The position numbers and the translations under genes are program-made. This document shows positions 1-10,960 of a stretch of DNA of 64,000 nt, piece by piece; within the stretch, counting starts at the first letter, position 1, and each line of letters starts with the position of its first letter. Source of the stretch: Peromyscus leucopus (taxonomy: Eukaryota > Chordata > Mammalia > Rodentia > Cricetidae); the NCBI RefSeq assembly GCF_004664715.2, contig NC_051068.1, forward strand, positions 48,294,953 through 48,358,952, in the 5' to 3' direction. Below the pieces are notes generated by a model that was given only the letters and a program-made list of their open reading frames with translations, did no database searches and was not told the DNA's origin.

Positions 1-148
1 TATGGCCTAGTTGATAATATAAAATAATGGGAAGTGTTTCCTCTAGAGTTTGTGTATAGTTTGACATCATTATGATAATAGTGAAGGAAATAGTTTGTCT
101 TAATTTTTAAAAATATTGTTAAACATCAATAGAATTTGTGATTCCATG

Positions 149-149
<1 letters not shown>

Positions 150-199
<50 letters not shown>
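150..199. repeat. (TG)n microsatellite
   Basis: About 25 uninterrupted TG units. An open frame across it on the minus strand encodes only a His/Thr run and is not a gene. Confidence 0.97.
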
Positions 200-200
<1 letters not shown>

Positions 201-1125
201 TGAATGCATGAGAGTTCACAGGCTGTTCACAGCCATGTGTACACATGTTGGTCAGATGTCTCCCTCTGTCACTCTCTGCCATAGCCATATTTTCCTATGA
301 CGGATGCCTCACTGAACCATATGCTTACCCTTTTGCATATTGAGCTCTTGGGATATGCCTGTTGATGCCTACTGAAACCATGCCTGGCTTCTTTCATAGG
401 TGCTGTGGATTCACACTGAGGTCATTGTCCTTTCAGACTCTCGTAGCCATCTCCTCAAACTTGATAAAATTGCTAAGAATGTCTAGAAATGACCAGAAGT
501 AAATTTATACTTGTTTTCAAAATATTGTCCATTTGGTGCATAACTATTTCATTTGTAACAAGAGACAAGGACCAAATTTTGCACTTTGTTCATAGTGGAG
601 GAAAATTCACCATGATTAATGGCCTCACAGACATAAAGCCTTCAAATATCTACAAATAAACTTAAAAGAAATAAGCACAAAAGTGAAAGTATTAAGAAGA
701 AAAAGGCAAAGCATTATGAGAAAGGAAGAAACTAGAGGCTCCTGATTCATGTGAATCATATGAGAGAAGAGAGACACAGAGAGAAGGAGATATGGTCATG
801 AACTGGGGGATAGAGAACACTAATCTTATTGGCCTTGGCAAACACTTTGTATTATATTAATGTATAAGATTGTGTCTTTACAATGCAATGAGGTGATATG
901 CAAGGGTTTTAGCATTTGAAGAATCTGTCATGATGCTGGATAGAGAGATTCAATAGAGACGAAAATGAGTTAGGGAGATGAGTGGGATTGAGTATGGGGT
1001 GAATGATAGCCTGGGTGAGGTGCAAGGCTGGAGATGGAGATTTTAGGTTACAATACACAGGTAGAATTGACAGGGTATGTAGATTTTCTCTAGGAAAAAT
1101 GAGAGAATTCCCAGTTAAGATGTCT
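200..1125. other. Intergenic DNA, mostly unassigned
   Basis: Mostly AT-rich sequence with no gene. The only recognisable piece is the B4-like fragment at 365-462. A short purine-rich stretch lies at 760-800. Confidence 0.6.
365..462 (-). mobile_element. B4-like SINE fragment, antisense
   Basis: The sequence reads as the reverse complement of the tRNA-like head of B4: CCATGCCTGGCTT, then a diverged GGTGCTG..GAACTCAGGTC block, then GCCATCTCC. It is heavily mutated and truncated, so the family call is tentative. Confidence 0.45.
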
Positions 1126-1129
1126 GTCC

Positions 1130-1313
1130 TACTCCTTCTCTCCCTTTATCTTTTTTCTCTTTCATTTTCCTCCCTTCTTTTGTTCCTTCCTTCCTCCTTC
1201 CCTCCCTCCCTTCCTCCCTCTCTTCCTCCCTCTCTCCTCTCTCCCTTCCTCCCTGTCGCCCTCCTCTCTCCTTCCTTCCTTCATTTTTCTCCTCTTCCTT
1301 TTCCTTCTCTTTT
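1130..1313. repeat. Long polypyrimidine tract (CCTT/CCCT-rich)
   Basis: About 180 bases almost wholly C and T on the plus strand, with CCTTCCTTCC and CCCTCCCTCC subrepeats. It gives a Ser/Leu/Pro-rich open frame that is an artefact of composition. Mirror-like polypurine-polypyrimidine tracts of this kind can form triplex DNA. Confidence 0.93.
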
Positions 1314-1419
1314 ATAACTACTTTCTCAATCTCCTCTCTTTCTTTTGTGTTTTTCTCAATACTAGGAACTAACTTTGCATGGTCAGTCTGAGTCTTCCAG
1401 TCTAGGTCCCCAGTCCTTT

Positions 1420-1572
1420 TTGTATTTTTTGTTCTGAAACAAGATCTTACTGAATTGCCCAGACTGGTTTTGAACTTAGTCTGTCACCCAGACTGACTTA
1501 AAACTAGTGATCCACCTGCATCAGCCTCTGTAATAGCTAGGAATATAAACTTGCATCATTAGGGCTTGCCTA
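1420..1572 (-). mobile_element. Old B1 SINE, antisense
   Basis: Reverse complement of B1: a diverged GAGACAGGGTCT start, CCCAGACTGG, TTGAACT, then ATCCACCTGC and CAGCCTCTG. The CCCAGACTG..TGAACTTAGT segment occurs twice, as in B1 copies with the internal duplication. High divergence indicates an old copy. Confidence 0.75.
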
Positions 1573-2090
1573 GACTTTTATCTCACACTGTAGTATCGGA
1601 TAAAGTTAGCCAGTGAAAGTGGTAAAGTTGGTGGTTCTTTAACCTTGGACTTTACATTATGAAAACAATTTAAAGCATGTCAAACTTTTATCATAAACTC
1701 CCTAAGGATCAATTCACTTAGAGCTCAGGCATCTTTGAAATTTTCCAAAGAGTTTGCTTGGGCAAGGCATGAGATACCTAGCTGGGGGAGGAGACAGAAT
1801 ACACCAGTGTTTGATGTTGGCTGTTGCAAATTTAAAGTGCAAAGTCACTCTTGTACTTAAAATTAGAAATTATAAAACCAAATCTGATGAATAACAGATC
1901 TTTGCTGGGCAGGAGGGATAAGGAATCAGATGAGGTCATTATGTAAGCATGATTATGATAATAAATTATGGAATTGAAGCTGGGTTTGAGAAAGGGACAC
2001 AAGGTAATGGTGGTCTGTGAGACACTGGAAAACAGAGGGGATTTCCCCTTCTGTATACTGGTGATTATTTTGATTACCAATACTATTTTT
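1573..2090. other. Intergenic DNA, nothing recognised
   Basis: No gene, SINE or LTR recognised. The 82-residue minus-strand frame (1832-2080) has no recognisable domain. Confidence 0.5.
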
Positions 2091-2095
2091 AATTA

Positions 2096-2690
2096 TTTCT
2101 TTTAGTTGAGATTATAAAATAATTTCATCTTTTCCCTCAAACCCTCGCATATACCTCTCCTTGTTCACTTTCAATTAATGGCCTCTTTTTCATTAATTGT
2201 TGTTATGTGTCTATGTGCATACACATGTATTCCTAAATACAACGTGCTCAGTCTGTGTAAGGTCTCTTCAACACGACTGGCTAATCATAAGCTGAAAAGG
2301 ACAACAATACACGGTGGGAGACCAAAGTCAATGGGGCTGCAACCCCACACAAGGAACTGCAGCCAACTAAGGAATGCTGAGAACTAGCAGGGTGTGCTGG
2401 TGCACATCTTCAATTTCAGCACCTGGGAAGCAGAGGCAAGAGGGTCTCTGTGAGTTCAAGGCCAGTCTGGTCTACATAGTGAGCTAGGGCTATGTAGAGA
2501 GACCCTGTGACAAATCAATCAATCACTCAAAACAAAATAAAACAACAACAAAAGAATGCTGAAGGCTGAAGAAATATTCTTCCCTTGAGACCTAAGATGA
2601 GCAAAGCAATTGGTTATCCAATATGGGAGAGCTTAAGTAAGGCTTTGGTGTACATTTAGATGTATACACATTTCCTAATTACCAGGAAAT
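2096..2690 (-). mobile_element. Lx-type L1 3'UTR with inverted 5' part
   Basis: Bases 2096-2260 read as antisense Lx 3'UTR (CTCAAACCCTC, CATATACCTCTCC, TTCCTAAATACA, GCTCAGTCTGT). From about 2268 the sequence switches to sense Lx further 5' (GAGCTGAA-like, CTGCAACCCCACACAAGGAA, GCAATTGGTTATCCAATA). This is the arrangement left by twin priming of L1. A B1 is nested at 2387-2552. Confidence 0.72.
2387..2552 (+). mobile_element. B1 SINE nested in Lx
   Basis: Complete B1 with head GCAGGGTGTGCTGG, middle AGTTCAAGGCCAGTCTGGTCTA, AGAGACCCTG and an A-rich CAA/AAAC tail. GAATGCTGA lies on both sides (2372-2380 and 2554-2562) and matches a target-site duplication in the Lx host sequence. Confidence 0.88.
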
Positions 2691-2935
2691 AGAATATTGG
2701 TAGAAAGACCAGATGTCATCATCCGTGACACCATCACCTACCTGCCTACAGCACTAAGAGGTAGACTCAGTTCTATCAGTTCTAGGGAATGCAGTTTGTG
2801 TAGTATGTGCAGGACAACACCAGGGTCCGTGGGCTGCTTGGTCATTGGTTTAGCTCTGCACAACTTAGTGATCTGGAAGCAGGGATGCTGCAACCCTGCT
2901 TCTATCCTAGTGCAAGGGATTTTGCTTTGAGCCAA

Positions 2936-3002
2936 ACGAAACAAAACAAAACAAAACAACAACAACAACAACAAAAAAAAACCCACCACCACCACCACCA
3001 AC
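2936..3002. repeat. Compound (AAAAC)n(CAA)n(CAC)n simple repeat
   Basis: Adjacent short tandem runs of AAAAC, CAA and CAC units. The composition and position suggest the tail of a degraded retroposon, but I cannot name one upstream. Confidence 0.85.
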
Positions 3003-3489
3003 AGAAAACCTTTTCTATTGAAGACTATAGAGTATATTCTGATGCACGGCCAGGAATCATATAAGGTAACTATCATGTACACATATACTCCTTGATATGC
3101 ATTAAAAAAAAGTTTCAAGATGTTTTTCAAACCCACAGGTTACATCAGTTACCTACTTCAAAACCTTCAACAAGTTCTTGTAGGTTTGGAAACAAATTAA
3201 GCTCCTTCCCATTACCTCTCCTCCTCCTCCTCTCCAGTTTCATCTCTAGGCTACTCTCCCCCTTACCATCTCTGAAGGTCAGTGCTCCAATCTCGCCCAT
3301 CCACTGGCATTTGCAAAGGTTTATGCTCCATAGCACTAATACTCCTCCTTGGGCCTCATTCGTGATCATAACATCCCCTGTGCATTCAATTGAGCTTCAC
3401 TTGCCCTTTTTCTTAGCGTTTCCACATTTGAAAATAAGTAGGAACACCCCTGGCCTCACATTAAATAAAAGCACAGCTTGAAGCATGAG

Positions 3490-4450
3490 GTTCTCAGAAG
3501 CAGAATAAAACACTTCAGTATTTAAAAGTTAATCAGCATTTTAATTACCGAGCTTTAAGCTTTCCTTTAAAAGGAGAAGCAAAACACATTCATGCTGACA
3601 AACCAAGTTTGAGCCTGATGTTAGTGGAAATGTCAGTTAAAAACCTTGAAAGGGAAACCAGAAGCTGGCCAGAGATGAGGAATCTGCTGAGAGCTGCTTC
3701 TGCAGCTGATGGCCTGTGCTTGTGTGAGGTTTGGGGCTCCCGGATCCCCAGAAACCCAAGGCAGGGTTTGCGGGATGTTTTGGAAGAGCAGCAGCTAGGC
3801 TGCCTCAGCCTTGTTCTGCCAGCGGAACCTTTTGTCTCTGGCATGCTAGAAGCTAAGCTGGCTGCAAAGGAAAAATGACAGGCGCTCATGGAAATGTGGG
3901 CTTTGATTAAGCCATTACTCTAAATAGCGCCGCCCCTGCGCCTTCACAATCCGGAGCTGAAGTTCAAGGTAGAGAGGAACCCAAGAATTTCCCCTTTCCC
4001 CTGGTGCCTTCAAATCACGGCTTGTTTAAAGAATTCCTTTTTTTTTGTACAGTTTTGACAGTTCACAACCCAGCAGGCAGTTTGTTCTCTGTCAGCTCCC
4101 CCAGCCCTTTCCTGGCAGTCTGAACTATTTGTGAGCGCAGCTTGGCTGGGAAGCCTTGACTTGGAAATTCTTCAGGGTCATAGAGGCCTAAGTGTCTGCA
4201 GTGTTTATGCAGAGAGATTTGAAAATGAGAAATAATCTGTTTTCTTTTCTCAGGCAGTGGAAATATCCTAGGGCTGTTCATTATTTTGTAGTTTGTTGAT
4301 CAATTTTTCATATGCAGCTGATTTAGCCAACTTGTTAATCCGTTTTTCCTTTAGGAAGCTTTGTTACAGCCTACATTTACATACTGTAATGCTATTGGTG
4401 CCATCATTCCCTTTACACTAATCTGTTCCATAACCAAGTAAAAGCATTTG
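3490..4450. promoter_or_regulatory. Candidate conserved non-coding block
   Basis: About 1 kb of repeat-free sequence, GC-richer than its surroundings, with retained CpGs (CCGGATCC, AGCGCCGCCCCTGCG, AATCCGGAGC) and AT-rich homeobox-like cores (TTTAATTACC, TTGATTAAGCC). Overlapping frames on both strands at 3590-3889 (99 and 89 residues) match no family I know and lack coding character. A distal regulatory element is an inference from composition only. Confidence 0.35.
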
Positions 4451-4540
4451 ACAGGGACAGACAAAGGATCTCTGTGAAATCCCAATTTCTTTCTTTCTTT
4501 TTTTTTTTTTAAATGTTTGTTCCTATTTTTTGGATGTTGA

Positions 4541-4664
<124 letters not shown>

Positions 4665-4945
4665 CATGTCTGTAGGTGTGTGCACTTTACCATGAGAGGC
4701 TAGAGGAGGGCTCCAGGTGTCCTGCTTTATCATTCTGTCTTATTCCACTTGGACAGGGTCTCTTATGAACATGGAGCTGGACAGAAAGCCAATAATTATG
4801 ATCCTCCTGTCCCTGTCCCCCACAGTACTAAGTTATATGCATGCTAGACCATGCCTGGCTTTTAAATGCTCAGGATTTGAACTCAGATCTTCATGCTTGC
4901 ATAGCAGGGGTTATAACCATTGTTCATTCTCTTGAACTCCTAAAT
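4665..4945 (-). mobile_element. B4 SINE, antisense
   Basis: Near full-length antisense B4 (ID-like head fused to a B1-like body). Markers are GGTGTCCTGCTTTATCA, ACAGGGTCTCTTATGAAC, ATCCTCCTGTCCCTG, CCATGCCTGGCTTTT, GATTTGAACTCAGATCTTCA and GCTTGCATAGCA. The preceding microsatellite sits where the element's TG-rich end is expected. Confidence 0.8.
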
Positions 4946-5035
4946 CCTGATTCTTATAAATTGGTCTGCATGACCGAATCATAGTTTAGATTTTTTTCTT
5001 AACATAAGAAAACAATATTAACCCCCACCCCCTCC

Positions 5036-5108
5036 ACATTTTTGAGACGGGATTTCAGTGTAGCTCTGGCTGCCTTGGAACTCACTATGTAGACTAGGCT
5101 GGCTACCT
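5036..5108 (-). mobile_element. B1 fragment, antisense
   Basis: TTTTGAGACGGGATTTCAGT, AGCTCTGGCTGCCTTGGAAC and TAGACTAGGCTGGC match the right half of antisense B1. The element stops before the conserved CTCAAACTCA block. Confidence 0.8.
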
Positions 5109-5159
5109 CCCTCTGTGGGATTCAAGAGGTCAGCATTGGCTGTGAGGAAGACAAGACTT

Positions 5160-5560
5160 TTATAGCTCAGAGGTAGGGGCTTTCCCAATGGGAGATTTGG
5201 TGGGCAAAATAGGTAGGGTACAGGGGCAGAACATAAGCATAGCAAGTTAGTCATAAAGACCTCCTGAAACAAAAACATGATTGCACTGGGCATAACAAGG
5301 TAGTCATAACAACAGGTAGCCATATAACCTTTTGAAACAAAGGTAGGGTTGCAAGATGGTCATAAACAAATTTTTGAAACAAAGACGTGATTGCCATTCT
5401 TGGAACAGGCAGTAGAGAACCATTTGTAGAATCCTTGAAGAACAGAGGTTTAATTATAAACAGAAATTACTATAAATGGCGTTTTAGCCTAAAATGGAGA
5501 TAGCCTGGTTTTTCAGACACTGATCAAAAATATTCTAACGACCACAAGTAGATGTGATTA
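5160..5560. mobile_element. Possible ERV/LTR fragment with a threefold internal repeat
   Basis: Three degenerate units of about 52 bases (5243-5294, 5295-5350, 5351-5400) share TAGTCATAA..GAAACAAA..TGATTGC. They are followed by TAAAATGGAGATAGCCTGG, which looks like retroviral LTR or leader sequence. I do not recognise the family. Confidence 0.35.
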
Positions 5561-5579
5561 TTGTGTGAAGCTAATTAAA

Positions 5580-6175
5580 AACAGACAAAGCAACCAAAGA
5601 CTGAATTAGTGACTTCCACTGCCACCTTCTAGAAATTGCTAGAAAACAGTTGCCACACATTCTGTCTTCTACCTGCTTCTTTATGTGTTTGTTTTCCTAA
5701 TTAGAATGTGCTCAAGGCCAGACCTTTCTTAATCTTTTTGGTATTCCTAGCATTTGTACATGTTCTGGCATAGAGAATAAACTCAACTAATATTTTTCAA
5801 ATGTGTATAAATCTTGTATGTCTATCACAGTAGGATATAGTCAAGTATCAGTCATGGCTATGGTAGATATTTCAGAGATTTTTTTTTTGCAGTTTCTATC
5901 TTTCCTGCAGTTGATACCGAAGTCATAGCAAGACCCTTCACTTTTACAGCTCCTTCTCATGTAAGTGAAAAGATACAGCAGGGGAAAATGTTTTCATAGA
6001 ACAACCACTCAAGGTCTCAGTTTCAAAGCCAAACCAAAACAAAACCTCTCCAAGACTTATAAATTATGAAGTGATCACACTTTGGGTTTGTAAAGCATGT
6101 TTCATCCTGGGATCCCTTCACTTTCTGATAAATAACTAGTTTATGTTGACAACTCCTTAGGGGTGAACTGGGGGT
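5580..6175. other. Intergenic DNA, nothing recognised
   Basis: No gene or repeat identified; AT-rich with a short T run near 5880. Confidence 0.5.
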
Positions 6176-6177
6176 AA

Positions 6178-6262
6178 TATTATTTCACTGTTGGAAAGAA
6201 TAGGGCTCAGTGCAGTTAAATGGTTTGCCCAGGGCCACAGGAGGCTTGTTCTACTTGGCTAT
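6178..6262 (-). mobile_element. MIR SINE, antisense
   Basis: GGGTAATATTATTTCACTG, GGGCTCAGTGCAGTTAAATG and TTTGCCCAGGGCCACAGG correspond to the antisense MIR block (gain of TTAAGT..TTGCCCAAGGTCACAC). Confidence 0.7.
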
Positions 6263-6269
6263 TTGTTTA

Positions 6270-6850
6270 GCAGTTGCTTCTGCTTTTAACAGTATCATGG
6301 CTCCACTGCAGAGAACCTCTGGAATAGCTATGGATTAGAATATGGTCCTTAGGACTTCCTATATGCAGGAAAGTTAGAATGCTCATTGTGTATGTTATGC
6401 TGTGCATTTTGCACACCACATCTTAACAAAAGTTTTAGTGAAATAAAGGAGCTAGAACAATCTAGTTTCTCTGATTTGGTATCACTTCATCTATGCCCTT
6501 GCCCTAACAGTTGGAGCTCTTTGCCCTCCATTTGAAATCCCTCTGCTCTCAAAGCTCCTGTATACATACAGATTCTTCCAGATAAAAACAGAATTTTAAG
6601 TTATTCTTTAACCTTACTTTATAAATGCTTTCCTCTCATTGTTGTTCCAATGAGAGATTATTTATGATTTTGAAACACTTCACTGTTGAAGCAGATATTA
6701 TTGATAGCTGAGAAAGTCTCATGAGACAACCCAATTATTTTTCATCCATCTGGAGACATATTAAAATTCTGTTGACTTTACTTCAAAGTCTATCAATGGT
6801 TAGGCACAGCATTATCATTTGTGCCGACATAAAACGAGGTACATGACTTT
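6270..6850. other. Intergenic DNA, nothing recognised
   Basis: No gene or clear repeat seen between two MIR copies. Confidence 0.5.
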
Positions 6851-6854
6851 ATAT

Positions 6855-7018
6855 TTTAAATTGCACCATTGTAAACTTTATTTCATTGGATCTTCCCAAT
6901 AGTTTGGAGAAATGGAAATTGTTATTTCCATTTACAGATGAAGAAAGGCAAGCTCAGAAACATTGCCAACTTTACACAGAGAACAGGTACCACACAGTAG
7001 GATTAGGATTTGAACACT
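6855..7018 (-). mobile_element. MIR SINE, antisense
   Basis: TTTACAGATGAAGAAA, AAGCTCAGAAACATTGCC, CACACAGTAGGATTAGG and ATTTGAAC follow the antisense MIR consensus through the core and the tRNA-like head. Confidence 0.8.
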
Positions 7019-7045
7019 TAGTTTTGAATTTAGTATCTTCATTAT

Positions 7046-7470
7046 TGTGATGGTTAATTTTCACTGTCCACTTGATTGAATTGAGACATGCGTGAAAGAT
7101 TAATACATTACTCTTCTGGTTGCATGGGATTGTTTTAGAGATGATTAATAGGAAGACCAGCTTGGATATGGATGGCATCATCGGGTAGTCTTGACTTAGT
7201 TGGAACTAGACAAAAAATAAAACGAGGAAGAAAAAGTAAGGAGCCTATGAGCAGGGTCACATTGCTCTCTGCCTCAGGTCTGTCCTGCAGTATGCAGCTG
7301 TTCCCCTGCTGTGCCATTGCAATATGATAATTCCCTTTGCCACTGACCTGAAAGACAGTGAGTCATTCAGCCTTGGATCTTTGAAACTGTGAGTCAAATC
7401 AACTATTTTCTCCATTTTGCTTCTTGTAATTTTTTTCTCACAATAAACACAAGATAACTAATGTAATTCT
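7046..7470 (+). mobile_element. ERVL/MaLR-type LTR (copy 1)
   Basis: Starts TGATGGTTAATTTTCACTGT..CACTTGATTGAATTG and ends with AAACTGTGAGTCAAATCAAC, a degraded AATAAAC signal region and AAGATAACTAATG. This TGATGGTTAATT...ACTAAT architecture recurs at 8020, 24175 (antisense) and 39728. I recognise the family by sight but not its exact name. Confidence 0.65.
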
Positions 7471-7524
7471 CATCATCATAATCATCATGGCAACAACAAC
7501 ACCAATTATTTTTAATACTATTTT

Positions 7525-7705
7525 TCACATGTCCCAGGTACTCCATTAAATATTTTCACCAATTCTTACATACTTTTAAAGACAGAATAGTATTGTTAAT
7601 GAACTGCCACTGTATTTTCATTTGATCTTAACAACAACCCCCAAAAAACTGCAGTCAGGGAGTTGGTAAGTTGGCTAAGGTCACACAATTTGGCAATAGT
7701 AGATG
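7525..7705 (-). mobile_element. MIR SINE, antisense
   Basis: TTTGATCTTAACAACAACCC, AGTTGGCTAAGGTCACACAA and TTTGGCAATAGTAGATG match antisense MIR. The copy is degraded. Confidence 0.7.
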
Positions 7706-7729
7706 ACAGATGATTTATACTTTTATTTT

Positions 7730-8018
7730 TATTTATCTTTTATTTTGATTGCAGAATGGTTGATAATACACCAACAGCTAAACATAACTAGTATACATGT
7801 CTGTGTTTGAAAATAAGTACATCCCTATGAGATCGTTACATTACAGTTCCATACATATAATCATTAACTATAGGAGTTTTCTCCGTTATATTTTTGATGA
7901 TAACCCAACATCTATTGTACTAAACTTAAGCAAACAATACAATATTATTAACTACATATGCAATGCTGAAAGTAGATCTGTAGGACTTACTTACTTTGCA
8001 TAACTGAAACAATGTACT
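7730..8018 (+). mobile_element. Old L1 (L1M) 3' end
   Basis: TATTATTAACTACATATGCA, AGTAGATCTGTAGGACTTAC and GCATAACTGAAACAATGTAC match the 3'UTR of old mammalian L1 (an ATTATTAACTATAG..GATCT..GAACTTATT..AACTGAAA pattern). A 68-residue frame here is not a gene. Confidence 0.6.
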
Positions 8019-8019
8019 T

Positions 8020-8312
8020 GCTATGGTTAATTATCATTGTCAACTTGGGAGGTTCTAGAATAATCAGGAGACCAACATCTGGGTAATTCTCTGGGGCAAT
8101 ATCCACAAAGGTTTCCTTAAGGAAAGAAGACTCAAACTAAACGTGAGAGAGATAATACCATGGGCTGAGATCACAGACTAAGTCAAAAAGGAAAAAGCAA
8201 GTGGTTCAATAGAATTTATGCATCAGTGTTTCATGACTGTGGATGCTATGTGACCAGCTGCCTCATGCCATGTCATGATGAAGTATACCTTAAAACTATA
8301 AGCCAAAAATTT
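8020..8312 (+). mobile_element. ERVL/MaLR-type LTR (copy 2), 5' part
   Basis: TGGTTAATTATCATTGTCAA, CATGGGCTGAGATC, ATGTGACCAGCTGCCTCATG and AAAACTATAAGCCAAAAATT follow the same LTR as copy 1. The rest continues at 10381 after the L1 insertion. Confidence 0.65.
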
Positions 8313-8332
8313 AATTAATAAATATAAATAAA

Positions 8333-10380
8333 TAAAATCAGACAGGTGGATCAATGGAATTGAATTAAAGACTCTGATGTAAATTCACACACCTAAGAAA
8401 ACCTGATTTTTGACAAAGAAACCAAAATCATACAATGACAAAAAGAAAGCATCTTAAACAAATGGTGCTGGGTAACTGGATGTTGGCATGTAGAAGAGTG
8501 CATATAGATCCATATCTGTCACATTGCACAAAATTCAACTCCAAGTGGATCAAAGACCTCAACATAAATCCAGTTACACTGAACTTGATGGAAGAGAAAG
8601 TGAGAAGTAGCCTTGAATGCATTGGTGCAGGAGACAACTTCCTGAATATAACACTAATAGCACAGACACTGAGATCCACAATTAATAACTGGAACCTCAT
8701 GAAACTGAAAAGCTTCTGTAAGGTGAAGGACACTGTCAATAAGACAAAATGGCAGCTTACAGAATGAGAAAAGATCTTCAACAACCCCACATCTGATCTT
8801 CAAAATATATAAAGAACTCAAGAAACTAGATATCAAAATACCAAATAATCCAATCAAAAAAATGGAGCATTGATCTAAAAGAGACTTCTTAACAGAAGAA
8901 TCTCATGTGGCTGAGATACACTTAAAGAATTGTTCAACATCTTTAGCCATCAGGGAAATGCAAATCAAAATGACCTTGGGATTCCATCTTACACCTGTCA
9001 GAATGGCTCAAATCAAAAACACTAATGACAGCATCTGCTGGAGATGATGTGGAAGAAAGGCAATGCTCTTTCACTGCTGGTGGGAATGCAAACCTGTACA
9101 GCCATTTTGGAAATCGACATTGCAGTTTCTCAAAAAATTGGGAATCAAGCTACCTCAAGACCCTGCTGTACTAATCTTGGGCATATACCCAAAGGATGTT
9201 CAATCATACCACAAGGACACTTTGCTCAACTACGTTCACAGCAGTGTTATTCAAAATAGTCAGAACCTGGAATCAGCCTAGATGCCCTTCAACCAAAGAA
9301 TGGATAAAGAAAATGTGGTACATTTGTACAGTGGAGTATTTCTTAGCTGTAAGAAACAATGACATCATGAAATTTGTAGGCAAATGAATGGAAGTAGAAA
9401 AAGATCATCATGAGTGAGGTAACTCAGACCTAGAAAGGCAAACATGGTATTTGCTCACTCATAAGTAGGTATTAGCCATAAAGTAAAGGATAACCAGGCT
9501 GCAATCCACAGCCTCATAAAGACTAGGTAACAAGGAGTGCCCAAAGAAGGACTCATGGATGTCCCTGGGAAGGAGAAGTAGAAGAGATTTCTTGGGTTGA
9601 TGGGAACATGAGAGATTATGTTGGGTGGGTTGGAGGGGACAAGATGGAGGGGGAAAGTAACGAAAGAGATGTCTTGATGTGGGGGACATTTCAGGTTTAG
9701 GGAGAAACTTAGTGCCAGGGAAACTCCCAGGAATCCACAAAGGGAACTGAGACTTCTAGCAATAGTGGAGAGGGTGCCTGAACTTGCCATCTCCTATAAT
9801 CAGATTGGTGACTATCTTAATTGTCACTAAAGAGCCTTCATCCAAGTAACTGATAGAAACAAATATACAGCCAAGCACTGGGCCAACCTCCAGAAATCCT
9901 ACTGAAGAGTGGGGTGAAAATTGTAGGAGCCAGGGAGGTCAAGATTATCACAAGGGAAACAACAAAAACAACTAACCTGGCTCATAGGAGCTTACAGATT
10001 CTGGACCAACAGCTAGGGAGCCTGCATGGGACTGACCTAGGCCCTGTACATGTGTGTGACAGTTGTGTAGTTTGGTCTGTTTGTGGGACTCCTAGCAGTG
10101 GGATCAGGACCTTTCCCTCATGCTTGAGCTGGATTTTGGGAACCTATCCCCTATACTGGGTTACCTTGCCCAGCCTTAATACAAAAGGAGGAGCTTAGTC
10201 CTACCTCAACTTGATATGCCATACTTTGTTGACACCCATGGGAGTCCTGCTTCTTTTTTCTGAACAGAAACAGAAGAAGAGTGGATGGGGGGAGGCAGAG
10301 AGGAGGAAAGGAAGGAAGGAGAGAAGAAGGAGGGGAATCAGGATGTAAAATAAATGAAAAAAAAATAGTTAATAAAAAGT
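8333..10380 (+). mobile_element. L1 fragment: ORF2 3' part and complete 3'UTR
   Basis: 5'-truncated L1. Bases 8345-9472 are the fossil C-terminal part of ORF2. The frame 8435-8767 still reads HIDPYLSHCTKF, SKWIKDLNINPVTLNLMEEK and NWNLMKLKSFCKVKDTVNKT, then stops and shifts break it. The 3'UTR (9475-10379) has the purine-rich AGGAAAGGAAGGAAGGAG stretch and an A-rich end. The antisense copy at 38720-39508 is the same 3'UTR type. Diverged duplications lie at 8295-8313 and 10379-10397. Not functional. Confidence 0.85.
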
Positions 10381-10800
10381 CTGTGAGCCAGAATGAATTT
10401 TTATTTCATTAAATAATTTTTGTCATATATTTATGAGAACAATGAAAAAACAATAGTACAAAATTTTGGTCCCAGAAATGGGTCAGTGTGATAAATCTAT
10501 TCCTGCAGTATATAACTTTTAAATTGTTTCATGGAAGGTATATGGAAGGGATTAGGGTTACAGGGCAGAGAAGAATTAGAATCCTGTCAGCAAGGCTGAG
10601 TGGGCCATGCTTGTGGGAGTTTGGAAGACCAGAATGCTAAGAAAATGCAATATTGGAGGTCAGGCTCTTGACATTTCATAGGCAAACAAAGGCTTAAGGT
10701 CCTGGACTTAAGATCATTTGTGTTGTAGTCTGGAAAAACAACACATAACTGTATTTTGCTCATGCCCTTCCTTAGAACTTGATTAAGGCTGAATTTGAAA
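10381..10800 (+). mobile_element. ERVL/MaLR-type LTR (copy 2) 3' end and internal stub
   Basis: CTGTGAGCCAGAATGAA resumes the LTR interrupted at 8312. GAACAATGAAAAAACAATAG is near its end, and TTTTGGTCCCAGAAATGGGT resembles the start of MaLR-type internal sequence. The assignment of 10460-10800 is an inference. Confidence 0.45.
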
Positions 10801-10811
10801 GTAATGAATTA

Positions 10812-10960
10812 GGCCGGGTGGTGGTGGCGCAAGCCTTTAATCCCAGCACTCGGGAGGCAGAGGCAGGCGGATCTCTGTGAGTTCGAGGCCAGCCTGGTCT
10901 CCAAAGAGAGTTCCAGGAAAGGCGCAAAGCTACACAGAGAAACTCTTTCTAAAAAAAACC

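Noticed and set aside
1003..1317. 104-residue Ser/Leu/Pro-rich frame
   Set aside because: Produced by the polypyrimidine tract.
3590..3889. Opposing open frames of 99 (minus) and 89 (plus) residues
   Set aside because: No domain, no splice sites in a sensible place, and both strands open at once, which a GC-richer stretch explains.
8435..8767. 110-residue open frame that could look like a gene
   Set aside because: It is a fossil piece of L1 ORF2 in a 5'-truncated copy with frameshifts on both sides.
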